Part shown: one piece after another, positions 1 to 11,010 of the stretch
Position numbering within the stretch: position 1 is the stretch's first letter
Layout of the letters: each line of letters opens with the position of its first letter
Translations under genes and position numbers: made by a program
Notes under the pieces: model-generated
What the model was told of the DNA's origin: nothing
Seen by the model: the letters and a program-made list of their open reading frames with translations, nothing else
The model's database searches: none
NCBI GenBank assembly: GCA_030374805.1
Contig: JARGSG010000196.1
Coordinates: 186,001 to 250,000, forward strand
DNA length: 64,000 nt
Direction: 5' to 3'
Origin: Gracilaria gracilis
Taxonomy: Eukaryota > Rhodophyta > Florideophyceae > Gracilariales > Gracilariaceae

Positions 1-204
1 CGATATAAAGGCATTGTGGATCCTTTGCTGCACTATCGATTCAGCGTCTATGCGAGAAACTTTACCAGATATCTGCTTCGTCGCTGAGAAAAGTGAATAA
101 AGCATTGAAACTGCATCGTCTAGATGAAAGAAGACTCGCGTAGTGAAACTTGGCAAGTGCCTTGATATTCTCAGAACTGCTGTCTCCTTTACGATAAGGA
201 AGAC

Positions 205-985
205 GAGGAACATGTGTGGCGCAACGCTTTTGGCGGTAAAAGCGCAAGCTCACGAAAAGGTTCGGAATTTTCCCCTCGATAGTGTAGCACAGCAAACGGA
301 GCACTCCGGGAATGACACAGCTAAGCGGAGTGTAAATCCGAGACCAAACCGTCATGACAAGCGTCGGAGTGTTGAGAATAGGCAGTAGTCGGTAGAGATC
401 CACGTGTTCACACGGTCACGAGATGAGTCCTCGAAACAGAGTAACACGGCAACGACAAGGTGTCGGAAACGGGCCACTGAGAACAGGGCGAGACGGCAAA
501 CCCAAAAAGGGGAGGAAGAGAACCACCAGAGTTGGTAAAAAGAGAGAAAAAGTAGAACAACAAAATACAGGGGTGAGTATACGACGATAGGTCAGAACGA
601 GACACACAAATAGTGGTTATACTCTGGGCGCCACAAGGGTGGTTAACTATACGTGAACAACACGGTCGTCACTCCACTTAGATGTGAACAATCCGCGAAG
701 GCGTGATAGCTAGAGCCAGAAGCCCTTGCTTGGCAAGGGGCAACTTACTTGAGAGAGCAGGGCCCAACCCTCTAAGTACTGAGCTCGGCGCACCACTGAC
801 AGTGGGTGCGCCGGGCAAAATAATCTATAAAATATCGAAGTAAATACAGAAATGCTGAATGCAATGCCTCCGGCATATCCGTGCTACACGTGTGCTAGTC
901 ACACACGCCAAGCAGCGCCTCGATCCCTGCAATCCACTTGTACATCTGTGGAAATTACCTTAGCGAGGCGACACGCTAATATCGG
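205..985. repeat. 780-bp dispersed repeat, copy 1 (LTR-like)
   Basis: This stretch is repeated in direct orientation at 58392-59162, with what I judge by eye to be about 85 percent identity. Shared landmarks include a GTGTGG-GCAACG start, a stretch reading CGGGCCACTGAGAACAG, and a small hairpin (GGCGCACCACTG facing CAGTGGGTGCGCC) followed by an AT-rich ATAATCTATAA segment. The length and the hairpin plus AT-rich tail would suit an LTR or the untranslated part of a retroelement, but I see no paired TG...CA ends or target duplication. It is annotated as a repeat only. Confidence 0.65.
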
Positions 986-1064
986 TGTAGCTCATATATG
1001 TCTACTAATGCATGATGCAGAAATTAACTAAGTACCTCAAACCGCCCTCAAGTAGTGTTGTACT

Positions 1065-1690
1065 TCAACATGCAGAGCCAGAGTATAGGAAATCTGTTTT
1101 GTCTTCTCGACGATAATCTTGGAAGAGATTCTCCAAAGGCTCGTAAGTCTTCGGGATTTCCCTTTCGTCTAAAGTCCGGACCCTTGACTTAGAAACGTTG
1201 ATGACCTTCTCGACAACCGAAAATGGTACCATCGATCCATCAATCGCCACTTCACCTTGAGCAGCTCCAGACTGAGCCTGTCAGAGAAGTTTACGCACGA
1301 TATTATGCAGCGTGTTTCCAGGTAGGTTGGCGTTGTTAATGGGCGTATTTGCCAAGAGTTCGCCAATATAAGTAGAAGACTCGAATCCAGCATGCATCAG
1401 GTGCTGCGAAGCCAGGCCTCGGAAAACATCAACGAAAGACACTAAGTCTTCAACCTTCTTTCCACAGCAGCTGGAATTTTGTTGAACAAATCGCTGACAC
1501 GATCGACCATCGCGATATGCTGGTCAGCAGCAAAGAGCTTAAAAAGTTTTTTTAAGGCCTTAATTTGGCCTTCACGGCAAAATTCTATACGTATTTTAGC
1601 CTGGATTTCCTCGACGATACTTTTGTGAGCAAAAAGAAGTCCATGTTCTACAAGAAGGCCCCCGAGAATGGCGTACATGGTTTTTTAATT
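1065..1690 (-). mobile_element. Gag-like remnant of an LTR retroelement (fossil)
   Basis: Minus-strand reading frames here resemble the capsid-like segment at 28404-28982: both share an alpha-helical region and a stretch around RGLAxxHLxHxGxxSS. The region lies downstream, in minus orientation, of the LTR-like block at 2480-2745, which is the expected order for leader then gag. The copy is clearly broken in several places and has no intact frame. Family: LTR retrotransposon, probably the copia-like lineage also seen at 5570-9000, though that link is inference. Confidence 0.4.
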
Positions 1691-2005
1691 CTTATCGGGA
1701 CCTTTCTTCGTGGCAATGCGGATCATGTCCACCCATTTAGAAACATCTCGACGCTACTGAAAAGCGTATTTTGTAGCATCAAATCGAGGTACATCATGAC
1801 AGTTTGACATTGTAGAAGCCGTCAATCCTGGGCCCATAACAGGGATACGCGAGGTTGAAGGATGCCGGTGCAGCGTGTGCGTCGTAGTGCAGAGGATGGC
1901 AAGAGTCGGTCCCGTGAGGCCAAAAGAAAAGAGACCGAATGGTGACCCCTCCAGTCTGCTTTCTTCCCTTCCGTCCACGGAGAGGACAGACGGGAACCTT
2001 TTTAT

Positions 2006-2311
2006 TCTTTTTGAAACGGGAAGCTTATGTCTATCCCAATAGAAATAAACTGTCAACGTGATTGGGTGAAATACTGTAGGAAACTATAGCAATGGGCTTC
2101 TAGTGTCATAAGTGTCAATTTTGCTTATGTGTAGTAAGATAGACATAAGAAGGTGTGGATTGCAACATTTTATTGAAACACTAAGCCGCACATGTACAAG
2201 TTGTTCTGCAGCTACCTCATGAATCATTCTGTTTGGGGTTTTTTCTCAACATATAGTTGGCTCTTCTTATGTTTAGCTCAGTAGATATAAGAATTTCTCG
2301 TCTCCAAATGG
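2006..2311 (-). mobile_element. piggyBac-type MITE, degraded copy
   Basis: This 306-bp non-autonomous element is an inverted copy of the MITE split across 47352-47607 and 55953-56019. Shared features are the terminal GACGGGAAGC/GCGTCTCAAAAGGG-type ends, the subterminal palindrome CTTATGTCTA...TAGACATAAG, and an interior AGAACAACTTGTACA-like segment. Its flanking tetranucleotides (TTAT, TCAA) look like mutated TTAA. It has no coding capacity and lacks the hAT insertion present in the other copy, so it serves as the empty-site allele of that nest. Confidence 0.75.
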
Positions 2312-2479
2312 TCAATTAGGCGCATTCGCGGTAAGTCTATGGCGGTGATTTTGGTAAACGTGAGCTGTCCATTAAGCAGCGCAAGCAGCGAGGCTAACGA
2401 GAGACGTCGTGCTGCGGGCACGCACAGGCAAGGCACAATCAAGCACACTGTAGAAATGAGGTGGCCGGAGTAGTCATTG

Positions 2480-2745
2480 CGAAGCGCAGGGGTGTTTTTG
2501 GCTCGTGGCCGTTGCGGTTTGCTAAACGCAACACCAGAGAAGAGCAATTGGACTGAAAGCTTTGGGCCTCTCCCTTCTTCGTGTCGCTCCCGGGGCCAGC
2601 CATTTGGACCGCTATATTTACTTAGAGTGTATCAGAACGCCCTTGGGACCTCGCACACCTCTGGAGGAGCGCAAGGAGCTCCCCTCTGATTGAAATCGCC
2701 CTTGGGCAGGCCACGTAGTGCAACAAGTTGCCGCACACCCCCGCA
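2480..2745. repeat. LTR-like block, copy 1
   Basis: This block matches 29215-29475 in the same orientation. Both contain CCTATATTTACTTAGAGTGT-like text, then CAGAACGCC/CAGAGCGCC, GGAGCT, CTCTGAT and GGGC..GCCA.GTAG.GCAACA. Each copy lies just upstream, in minus orientation, of gag-like remnants (1065-1690 and 28404-28982), so they are probably the 5' LTR or leader of one retroelement family. Exact ends were not resolved. Confidence 0.5.
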
Positions 2746-2853
2746 TTGGCGCCGAAGGAAGGTAAAAGAAGACGAAGACGAAGACGACAACGGAGGGCGA
2801 CGAAGTTCCGAAGCGATTCCTGCAAGCGCAAAGAAAAACAAAATAGAGTACTA

Positions 2854-3216
2854 CTGTGTTCTTGGAAATGGAATTTCACATTCAAAAATGCTAGTTTTGC
2901 TGACCGATTAATTGGTGACTTGTTTCAATTTTTTCCCGATATTTGGGTTGGATATGAGGAAATACGTGTTTGGTGTGTAGTTCGACATTCAAAATTTGCA
3001 GTTCTGGAAATTCCCCAGTTCCATAACTAGCATATTTGAAATTCTAAAACTGGCGAATTTCCAGAACCGCAAATCCTGAATGTCAAACTAGCACATCAAA
3101 TACGTATTTCTTCATATCAAACCCAAATATCAGAAAAAGAATTGGAAAAAGTCACCAGATAATCGGTCACCAAAACTAGCATTTTTGAATGTGAGATTGC
3201 ATTTCCGAGAACACAG
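2854..3216. repeat. 363-bp foldback (near-complete palindrome)
   Basis: The left half, from CTGTGTTCTTGGAAATG, is the reverse complement of the right half ending in CATTTCCGAGAACACAG. Each arm is roughly 165 bp with scattered mismatches, around a short centre near 3030 (CAGTTCCATAACTAGC). The arms share ACATTCAAAAATGCTAGTTTT, GATATTTGGGTT and TTCTGGAAATTC. It has no coding capacity. Structurally it is a foldback or MITE-type element that would form a long hairpin as RNA. No convincing target-site duplication was found, so the superfamily is open. Confidence 0.8.
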
Positions 3217-4369
3217 ACGCCTAGTAGGTAGAGCGTAGTAAGTAGGTAGAAATAAAGATCGTTAGCAAACGTTAACAAAGTTTGCCAGACTTCGTGCGCC
3301 GTGTCTCCGCGGCACTGAATGTGCGTTGCAGTTCCAAAATCATTTGACACCTAGCGTGCCATTTGGCGTCGGCTTCGAAAGCAGTGAAGCGGTAAGTTGT
3401 TCAACACGGTTCCGTAAAGAGACCACCGACCCACAGGGCGGGTTGGGCTTTGTGAGCTGTTTGGCTCGACCTGCTGCAAGTGTTCGAACAGAAGTGCGGC
3501 GCGCAAAAGGGCGATCGATATGTGTATGCAATTTATGCGTCCGACGACACACGTGTTGCGTAATATGGCAAGCAATTGTGGGAAGCAAGACAAGGGGGGC
3601 GCTGATTCTCCTGCGTTGCACGGTTGTCCGCCCGCAGCGCACCTGCTGCCGTATGGCCTGATCGGTTCAAGCCGCAGAACGTGTAGGGAAGCAAGGTTCA
3701 GATTGAGCACAAAAATCTGTGGGCCCGAGAAGACAATCTTCAAGCGGGGCAGCAGGGTTAGGTTAGGTGATCATTTGGTAGAAATCAGGGAACTGGGTCA
3801 GGCGCACATGACTCCAGGTGTGGGGGGGATGTTGTGCAGCGACATTTCCAATTAGTCGCAACAAGAAACAGATTTTCCCGCGTGGCACCTGTAGATGGTG
3901 ATGAAGAGGGCAAGTAGATGACGATGTTTATGGTCCACATATACGGCAGGACGAACATGGCAGAGAAAGATACTTAGTGGAGCATCTTGATGGCGACGCT
4001 AGAGTTTTCCGAAACGCGCAATTAATTGCAGTGGATGGAAAGCCTGTCATCGAATGCTGTCGAGCGAGGCCAGGACGCGCGTTGAAATGGCGATGTGGGC
4101 CAGTGTTTGGGTTTGCACAGCGAGGATCAAACGGGCGAAACGTGGGCGGTCGATGCCGTTATGTTTGTGCCGCATGATACTGTCCTACGATCTGACCAGG
4201 GTGTTTGGCGTTTTTCCGGCCTGCGTATTACGCGAGGGACTACGATGAACCGCACTGGGGGTGGTCGCCTGTTCATTTGCACACCTTGAGTGGGGTAGGG
4301 TTTGCGAATGCCCTTGCGTGTTGTATAATTTGGGGCCGCGGCATTCTTTTCTAGCGGGAGTATGACTCC
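3217..4369. other. No gene recognised
   Basis: Short overlapping frames occur on both strands without recognisable domains. A plus-strand reading at 3977-4177 (EHLDGDARVFRNAQLIAVDG) has protein-like composition and could be decayed upstream sequence of the ORF that begins at 4370, but frames are broken and I cannot assign it. Confidence 0.4.
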
Positions 4370-5026
4370 TTGACAGATTCGATACTTCTGAAAGTTATAG
4401 AATGCATGCGTGTTCTTGATGCACTTGGCGACTACAGCACGCGCAATACGATGCATGCAGTGAGATTGTTGAGTCCTGGATCACGTGACGTTAGTGAGGA
4501 CACAGCAAAATATCTTCTTGTGGAAGAGCGAATGTTGAACTGTCGTACCAATGAATTCTGCATGCAAGTGGCGCTGGAAAATTCAGTATTGCTTGTCATC
4601 GATGAAGAGTATGCAGAGAACGCATTAGTGGGCGAGCAGTGGCCAGCTATTCTTTCATTTGCCGACGCTGCGAGATTGGGAAATGCAAATGCGAAACGAA
4701 TTAGGCTTGGTCGGGTTACGATTGGCCAAAAGAAGTCATGTCATACAGTGTCATGGATATTTGAACAACAAGAGGCCGTTTTCATTGTGAGGTTAAGAGG
4801 TGTGAATGTGGATCACGTAATTTGTGTAGACAGTAATCGGAAGCAAATCATTGATTCGGTAGAGCAGTATCCACTTCACTTAGGTGAGGAGTCCCTGAGA
4901 AGCTCCGTTGGGGACGCAACTTTTTTTGAAAGGGGGCTAGAACTCAGGAAAGTGGAAGACATACCGGTATCAAAGGTCAGGAATCATAATGGCTCCAGAC
5001 GCAGAACGCGTAAGCGCAAGAAGTAA
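4370..5026 (+). CDS. Hypothetical protein, possibly papain-fold peptidase-like
   Basis: A 218-residue ORF with no family I recognise for certain. Two segments recall papain-like cysteine peptidase folds. One is a helix led by Cys after an Asn-rich turn (RTNEFCMQVALENSV, about residues 60-75). The other is a strand pair with a His (VDHVICVDSNRKQIIDSVEQ, about residues 147-167), where the H-x-n-D pattern would provide the second and third catalytic residues. The C-terminus is strongly basic (SRRRTRKRKK), as in DNA-binding or nuclear proteins. It could be the C-terminal part of a longer transposon-encoded protein, because decayed coding-like DNA lies upstream. The frame is uninterrupted. Its neighbours are mobile-element debris, which favours a transposon origin over a host gene. 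The peptidase reading is inference from two short motifs. Confidence 0.4.
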   Translation: MTDSILLKVIECMRVLDALGDYSTRNTMHAVRLLSPGSRDVSEDTAKYLLVEERMLNCRTNEFCMQVALENSVLLVIDEEYAENALVGEQWPAILSFADAARLGNANAKRIRLGRVTIGQKKSCHTVSWIFEQQEAVFIVRLRGVNVDHVICVDSNRKQIIDSVEQYPLHLGEESLRSSVGDATFFERGLELRKVEDIPVSKVRNHNGSRRRTRKRKK

Positions 5027-5569
5027 ACATAACATAGAGCATATTTTATATAGAATATGTAGTGCTTAAGACGTCTTGAGAAAGGATTCCAGTAACCATC
5101 ATTGTATTTAGTTTCTTGAATGCATGTGGGTTGATCTTTGTTACGGCATCGGTCGGGTGCCTTTGACCAGGTATCCAGTCCAAGCTGTTGGTATCTCGTG
5201 CTTCGAAAGAATCCCGAAGGCGAGCAACAGTCGGGCGAAGCCTGAAGTCCTTCTGCTCCAGCAGGGTGGAGATGGTGCTGTAAAGCGCAAAAAAACAAGC
5301 AACATCCATAATTGTGGCATGTCGCTATTCCCATAAGTAGCAAAAATGTAAGGAAGCTTTTGGGTCATGTGTAAAGACCGGTTTGCTGTGTGTGCAACCG
5401 CCATAATTTTCGGCGCCAGCGGAGAAGAACGAGACGCAACTCTGCTTTGAGCTGTGCAAGTCTACGAAATGGCAAACGGCATGAGTGCCTTCCCCGAAGA
5501 GCAAGCAGCAGAGAACCCATTCTGACCGTATAGTGTAGTTTCAGACGCTGCATTGCTAAATGCAAGCAT

Positions 5570-8500
5570 TTACGCTTGGAAGTTATTGGCAGCCAATGTA
5601 AAATTTGTAGCAGGGTACGCGAGTTTGGGTGTGAGCGATTTCAAGTGGGTTAGTGCTTGGTTCAGCTGGCGAAGGTGCATCAGTTTCAATACATTTTGTT
5701 GAAGCTTGCTAGCTACCAGTAATGATTGAGAGAGGATACCGTGACCAAGGACGTTTAACTTCCCAGTCAGTCTTTGGAATTGCGCTAGCTCCTCCTTGGA
5801 GCAGGTCTCGTTGTTCTGCTTCTTCCTCGCGTGAGTCACCTCGATGGCTTTGAGTGTACTCATGAGCTCCTCTATGCTTAGGGATATAGGGTATTCGTCA
5901 GATTGGTGGATGAAGAGGCGGTTGAAAACGAGGTCGTTGCGATCTGAGAATCGCTCGACGTCGAACTTCGAGGAAATATTTTCGTTTGCGCGTTCTATAG
6001 CGGCAGAATCTTCTGCTACGATCATTTCGTCCACTACTTATGCTAAGTTGAGCGCCAGCATGTTTGATTTTGAAAAAAAGAAAAGTTGGGGCACTCCGCG
6101 GTCGTCGACGAATCTGTTGTCTTTCAGCCATTCTTCCACGCACAGCTGCCACAGTCTTCCGGACTCGATGAGTCTATAACGCAGGTGCTGACAATTTCCA
6201 AACTTCATCCCTGTACTTGGTCTAGTCTCGAGATGGACGCATGTAGATGTCTCTTTTCAGTTCCCCAGCTTGTACGTAGGCACGCTTGACATCGAGGGAT
6301 GCTATTTGAATGTGGAAAAAAAAGCCAAGGGCAGGAGCGTACGAATAGTGGCAAACTGTGTGGCCGAAGAGTCTGAACTTAGTTCATCTTTGTCCTTGTC
6401 CAAGTTTCTATATGGTACCAAGCGACACTTTAGCTTCAGAGTGTTGCTCTCTCCATCATGTTTGATAACGAGGAAGTGGTGGGATGATATTAAGTTAACA
6501 TTCCTTGGGATCGAGCGCACTGCGAGTGCTTGGTACGCTTCGCGTTCCAGGTAGCACTGCTTCTCCTTCCCTATCGACTCTTACAGCAGCCAGCGTGGGG
6601 AACCTTGTAACTTGTGCTCTGAGAGCGGGGTGTTCTCGAATTGCTGGTAGAGATCTTGCAGGGCAATTTGTTTTGTCAACTGGAGGGAGGTGCTTTGTGG
6701 AATACGAGATGGGATGAAGAGTACTTGCCTATGTTCTTTGATAGAATATTGAGTGGACGAGGGATTTGAGATCTGACAAGGTATGTGGTGCTTAGTGGGT
6801 GGTCATCCCATTCAGCGAATTAAGTGTTGACCGGTTCGTCCTTGAGCGCAGGAGGTTGGTCAGAGAACTTCACGAGCACGTTCTCACCAAAGAAAGGCTC
6901 CGGCTCCGCAATCTTTTCAGTTTCCGCCGGTGAGAAATCAAGAGTTTCGTCCCAACCAAGTTCTATGCGTTCAATACCCGACAGGGGGTTTGAGGGAGGG
7001 CAAATTCGGAGGTCCTCATATGCAACTGCATAGGAAAAACTACGAAGGCCCTTCGTTGCGGAAATGATTACGTAGTGTTTGTAGACTTCCTCCACGAAGC
7101 CTGGATACCACTTTCCGTGGTTGATAGTTTTCTTGACGTAGAGAACAGGAGTTCCTGGAACCAACAGTGTCATGTCCAGGTACTTGACGTACTTAGTTCG
7201 GAGTAAAATGTGAAGAGCATGACGAGCGACCCGTTCATGGCAGGTATTTACCAGGTCATTTCCAATTTCGGTCTTTAGTGAACCTGATAACAAAGGTGTG
7301 TAGCCTCATGCGAGTTTGAAACTATAGATTGGATAATATTCCAATAATATGTTCTTTAGAAATGCTGCCTTGGCGACGAGTTCGTGGTCGGAAGGAGACT
7401 GTTGCCACCTTGGGCCAGTGTGTAGTCTGTCCTTCACGAAGCACTGTGCAAGGTATCTTATGGCCTCGTCCGAGGACTCTATCACGCCAAGCTTGTTATG
7501 ACGGCGAGCAGCCCTCGAGGCAAATGTGACTTTGTGAGAGGCACACATTGTTCGTATTTCCTGAAAAAATCAAACTCAGGATCTGCGGAGAGTTCTGATG
7601 GGGCGCCATGAACTAAGACACAATGAAATGTGAGGTTCTTTGCAGCTTGTATCATTCTTTTGGATACGAAAGCCAGGCAACCGAGAAACCTGTAGCTGCA
7701 TCCTTAACGTGCAGTATCGGAAGGTTCCCTAGTTCTGCGACGAACATGAAGTCGATTTGCACGTGCTCGTTAAACGCCTTGAGGAGCCGAGAGAAAGACA
7801 CTTTACGTGAGGCTTGGGACCTTTCTGTGCTCACGCAGGTCGTGCAGGTGTCGTTTGCTGCTTAGAGTAGAGCTTCAAGTGTCCTTGTGAGAACACCGGC
7901 TCTTTCGCAAATCCTTTTCATGTCGCGCGGACGGAGGTGGGTATAGAGATGGAAACGCTTGGCAAACCTTCTTTCGTTGTGGATGAGGTTCTTCTTGCGG
8001 TGGTGCTTGTTTGTGCCAGCAAAGAGTACCTTCATCGACGCCATACTGGATGGGACCAGCAGGAATCGGGTGCGTTTGTTGAATTCGGTGCCGACGTGGT
8101 AGATTCGCAGAACAACTGAGTCGGTGTGATTCTCGACTACGCCTCTGGGGATGCGAATTTCGTTCGATTCACCCAGAAGTTTGGAGCGGGAGAGGATGTC
8201 GTTCTCGAGGAGAATGGGACCTGTTCCGTCCACGACGTAGAACTTCATGGAAAAGTTCATGCCATTCTCATCTTGGCCATGGAAGTTCCATATGGCCAAC
8301 CTAGGTATGGCGTCAACACAATCCTCTCCAAAACCGTGTAGGAAAGTTTCACAGTCTAACTCTTGTAAGTAGAGATCGATGCCTAGAGAGAGAGAAAGGT
8401 GAGAAATCGTTGTCAATACTGCGACGCGTTTAGGACAGCCGGGGTCAAAAATTGGATTGGGATCCATGAATGAGGGTATGATATCTGGGTGGGCTCCTTC

Positions 8501-9000
8501 CCCGACAGTTAAAGATTATTGCGCTTGGAGGGGTTGGACCTTTTCGAAAACCCTTGTCATCCCTATCTTTGATATTGGGCTTGTTCGACTTCTCCTTCTC
8601 GGAACGAATGCGCTTCGTTTCGTGAGAAGGCCTGGTGCACTCTTAGATTCCACGGACATGGGTTTTAGAGCCAGAGTCAAATCTGTAGCCAGGGTTTCGG
8701 CGCTTTTTCAAGCTCTGGTTGCGGGATGATCCGTTGGATGAGTTTCGGTTATCCCGTTGTCCTCGAGAAGAGATAGGTTGGGGGCTGTTGGCCTTCTGGA
8801 AAGCTGCCAGAGCTTGTTGAACACGCTGCCATACCATGTTTTCAATGTCTTCTTTGCTGTACGACGTTTGTGTCGCCTTTGGCGTGAATGTAAGGTTGCG
8901 AATGACCTTCACGGCGTGGCCCAGATTTAGCTTGCATCGAAGACCAGTAGAACTCATATCGCGGATCTGCGTTTTATCGGTTGTGAAAATGCGAAAATAT
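5570..9000 (-). mobile_element. Ty1/copia-type retrotransposon fossil
   Basis: Read on the minus strand, parts occur in copia order. A gag-like basic segment lies near 8.65-8.96 kb. A protease/zinc-binding segment follows near 7.9-8.45 kb, then integrase (EHVQIDFMFVAE and ARRHNKLGVIE-type motifs) near 7.3-7.8 kb. A post-integrase domain lies at about 6.8-7.3 kb and reverse-transcriptase remnants at 5.57-6.8 kb, including a DEMIVAEDS segment in the position of the YxDD loop. Integrase preceding reverse transcriptase is the diagnostic copia arrangement. I could not identify paired LTRs around it. The element is heavily broken (many breaks) and looks old; the family call rests on domain order plus short motifs. 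Confidence 0.7.
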
Positions 9001-9304
9001 TCAATAATATCTGTGTACGCCTCGAAAAGACCCTGTGCTCCGGTGCCAAAGTCAGTATCCGTGCAACGAACGGTATTACGTGCGCGATGACCCCCTTTCG
9101 AGGTTGAGTTTTGGAGGCGAATTTTCGCTACGACTATTCGTAGTAAAATAGTCGTTTGTGTTCCCCTGTTTGTCAGTCACACACAACGTGACTGAGAGCC
9201 TGGGTAGGACATTCGCTGTGCTCAAAAAGACTCTTCTATATCCAACATTTGAGGTTAAGTAGCCCTCGCTCTCGCCCCTGCAAAGTCTTACGTGTCATTG
9301 TTGT

Positions 9305-9495
9305 GCCAGTGGCAGTGAACGCTCACTGCTGCGTAAGGCGGTGAACTTTCACTGCTGTACACCGCAGTGAACGTTCACTGCTGTACAGCACGATGAACGT
9401 TCACTGCTGTGCAAGGTGGTGAACGTTCACTGCTGTACAGCACGGTGAACGTTCACTACTGCCTTACGCAGCATTGAACGTTCACTGTGCTGTAA
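9305..9495. repeat. Palindrome array A (GTGAACGTTCAC)
   Basis: About seven near-copies of the 12-bp palindrome GTGAACGTTCAC are spaced roughly 25-30 bp apart, with spacers such as TGCTGTACAGCACG. The same motif is arrayed at 10914-11010, 15290-15560 and 25826-26110. It has no coding meaning. The array ends about 80 bp before the Harbinger-type MITE at 9571. Confidence 0.85.
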
Positions 9496-9570
9496 ACTAC
9501 CGCCGTACCTTGTACAGAGTACCGTCCAAACGATGAATTGTCATTTGCAATTGATTTGACCGCACTTATT

Positions 9571-9917
9571 AGAGAATTGACGCACTACGAATTTCGTAGC
9601 CAATTTCGTGGTAGATGCTAACGAAACGAAAGTACGAAATTCGTATCTTTTCGATATTATGCAGTACGAAATACGTATCCTGTACACGTAACCAACGTCA
9701 ACCTGCTTGTAAGCAAAAGTATGCGTGCGGATGCTTGGGAGAGCTCAAGAGGTTTACTTGATGACGTGTGCAGCACACATGGCATACGAAAAACAGTTTC
9801 GTATCTTTCAGGTTTTCGCGACGTTGTTTTTCGTATCTCCGGTTCAATTTTGTATCGTGTATAGTGTGTTCAACGTGGCTACGAAAAACGCTACAATTCG
9901 TAGTACGTAAACTCTCT
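9571..9917. mobile_element. Harbinger-type MITE (347 bp)
   Basis: The termini are inverted repeats: left AGAGAATTGACGCACTACG, right (reverse complement) AGAGAGTTTACGTACTACG, flanked on both sides by ATT. The interior is rich in TACGAAA/TTTCGTA motifs and has no transposase. The same AGAGA-T-ACGC type end, the same ATT flank and similar TACGA-rich subterminal DNA occur at the 10.25-kb Harbinger element 15564-25815, so this is most likely a non-autonomous relative mobilised by that family. Confidence 0.75.
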
Positions 9918-9919
9918 AT

Positions 9920-10905
9920 TAGCATTGCGTGCCGTCGCCTGGACGCCGTCAGAGCCAAAGCGCCAACAAAGTTGCATAGACTTCATACCACCGGCGCTAC
10001 CGTCGCTAATGTCATTGGCGCCTTAGAAACAGTTCCCCCACCGTATAGCTTCATAGCTATTGTTGCTGGCCAGCTACCGTTGCAACCGCTGTTTCTACTG
10101 CAGCCTATCCATTTTCGCGATGCCACCGAGCCATCGTTGCCGTACCTGCGCATTTACCAGTGCCTTGCTCTCTCGCCATCGCCGCCGGGCTCAAGTCATC
10201 ACCGCTGCGTATCCAGCGCCACACGTGCTTCCATCATTCAATTGTGGCTTTCTTCGCCGCCGCTCACCCATAGTTGCCGCCGAAAAGCCACTGCCGCCTA
10301 GATACAGTTGCCATTATCGCCACTGCTGCCGCTTAGCTATCATTGTCGATCATTGTCGCCGTTTATCCAGCTTCACCTAGCCGCCTAACGCCGTTGCCGC
10401 CGCCGCCTTTGCCGCTGCCTTGTCACTGCCGGTTGGCCACTAGCCATCTCCAGCGTCGCCCGATTTTCACCAGTTAGCCGCATATTCATCGCCGCCGCCC
10501 TGTCGCGTATCCATCCCCGCTGCCTTCACCGCCCATCTGCCCCCGCTGTTTGTCCTCTCAGGTACCACTGGCGGTAGCACCGCGCAATCTTAAGGCCACC
10601 GCCAGACCAGGGTCACTGCCGCAGCCCCCACATCTTCTCCGCCACCACACTACTGCCATCACCTCGTCGACCCCACACTAATGCAGGACTAATTCTGCAA
10701 CAAGGGCCAAAGCCGTAATACCTCAACACTACTGTCGCACTATTGCAATCACCACTGCAGTACTAATACAGCCGCAACAACGACATTGCCGCAACATTGC
10801 GACACCAAAGGCCAGGCCGCAGCACCTCCGCACTGCCGCCTGCGTCAGGTATCCGCCAACGCCTGGTAAGATAAGGGCCAACGCCCAGCCACCGCCAAGC
10901 CACCA
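9920..10905 (+). other. Degenerate GCC/CAC-rich low-complexity DNA
   Basis: The sequence is a degenerate run of GCCGCC, CACTGCC and TTGCCG motifs. The plus-strand frames through it (for example 9768-10301) reflect composition, not conserved protein. It has no recognisable domain. It could be a decayed minisatellite or part of the palindrome-array-associated element. Confidence 0.5.
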
Positions 10906-10913
10906 TTTTCACT

Positions 10914-11010
10914 TTGCTGTACAGCTGTGAACGTTCACTTCATATTGACAGCAGTGAACGTTCACTGCATATTGCCAGCAGTGAACGCTCACTGCATATT
11001 ACAGAAGTAA
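10914..11010. repeat. Palindrome array B (GTGAACGTTCAC)
   Basis: Three good copies and one decayed copy of GTGAACGTTCAC are separated by CATATTG/CAGCA spacers. It is the shortest of the four arrays and lies about 1 kb right of the MITE at 9571-9917. Confidence 0.8.
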
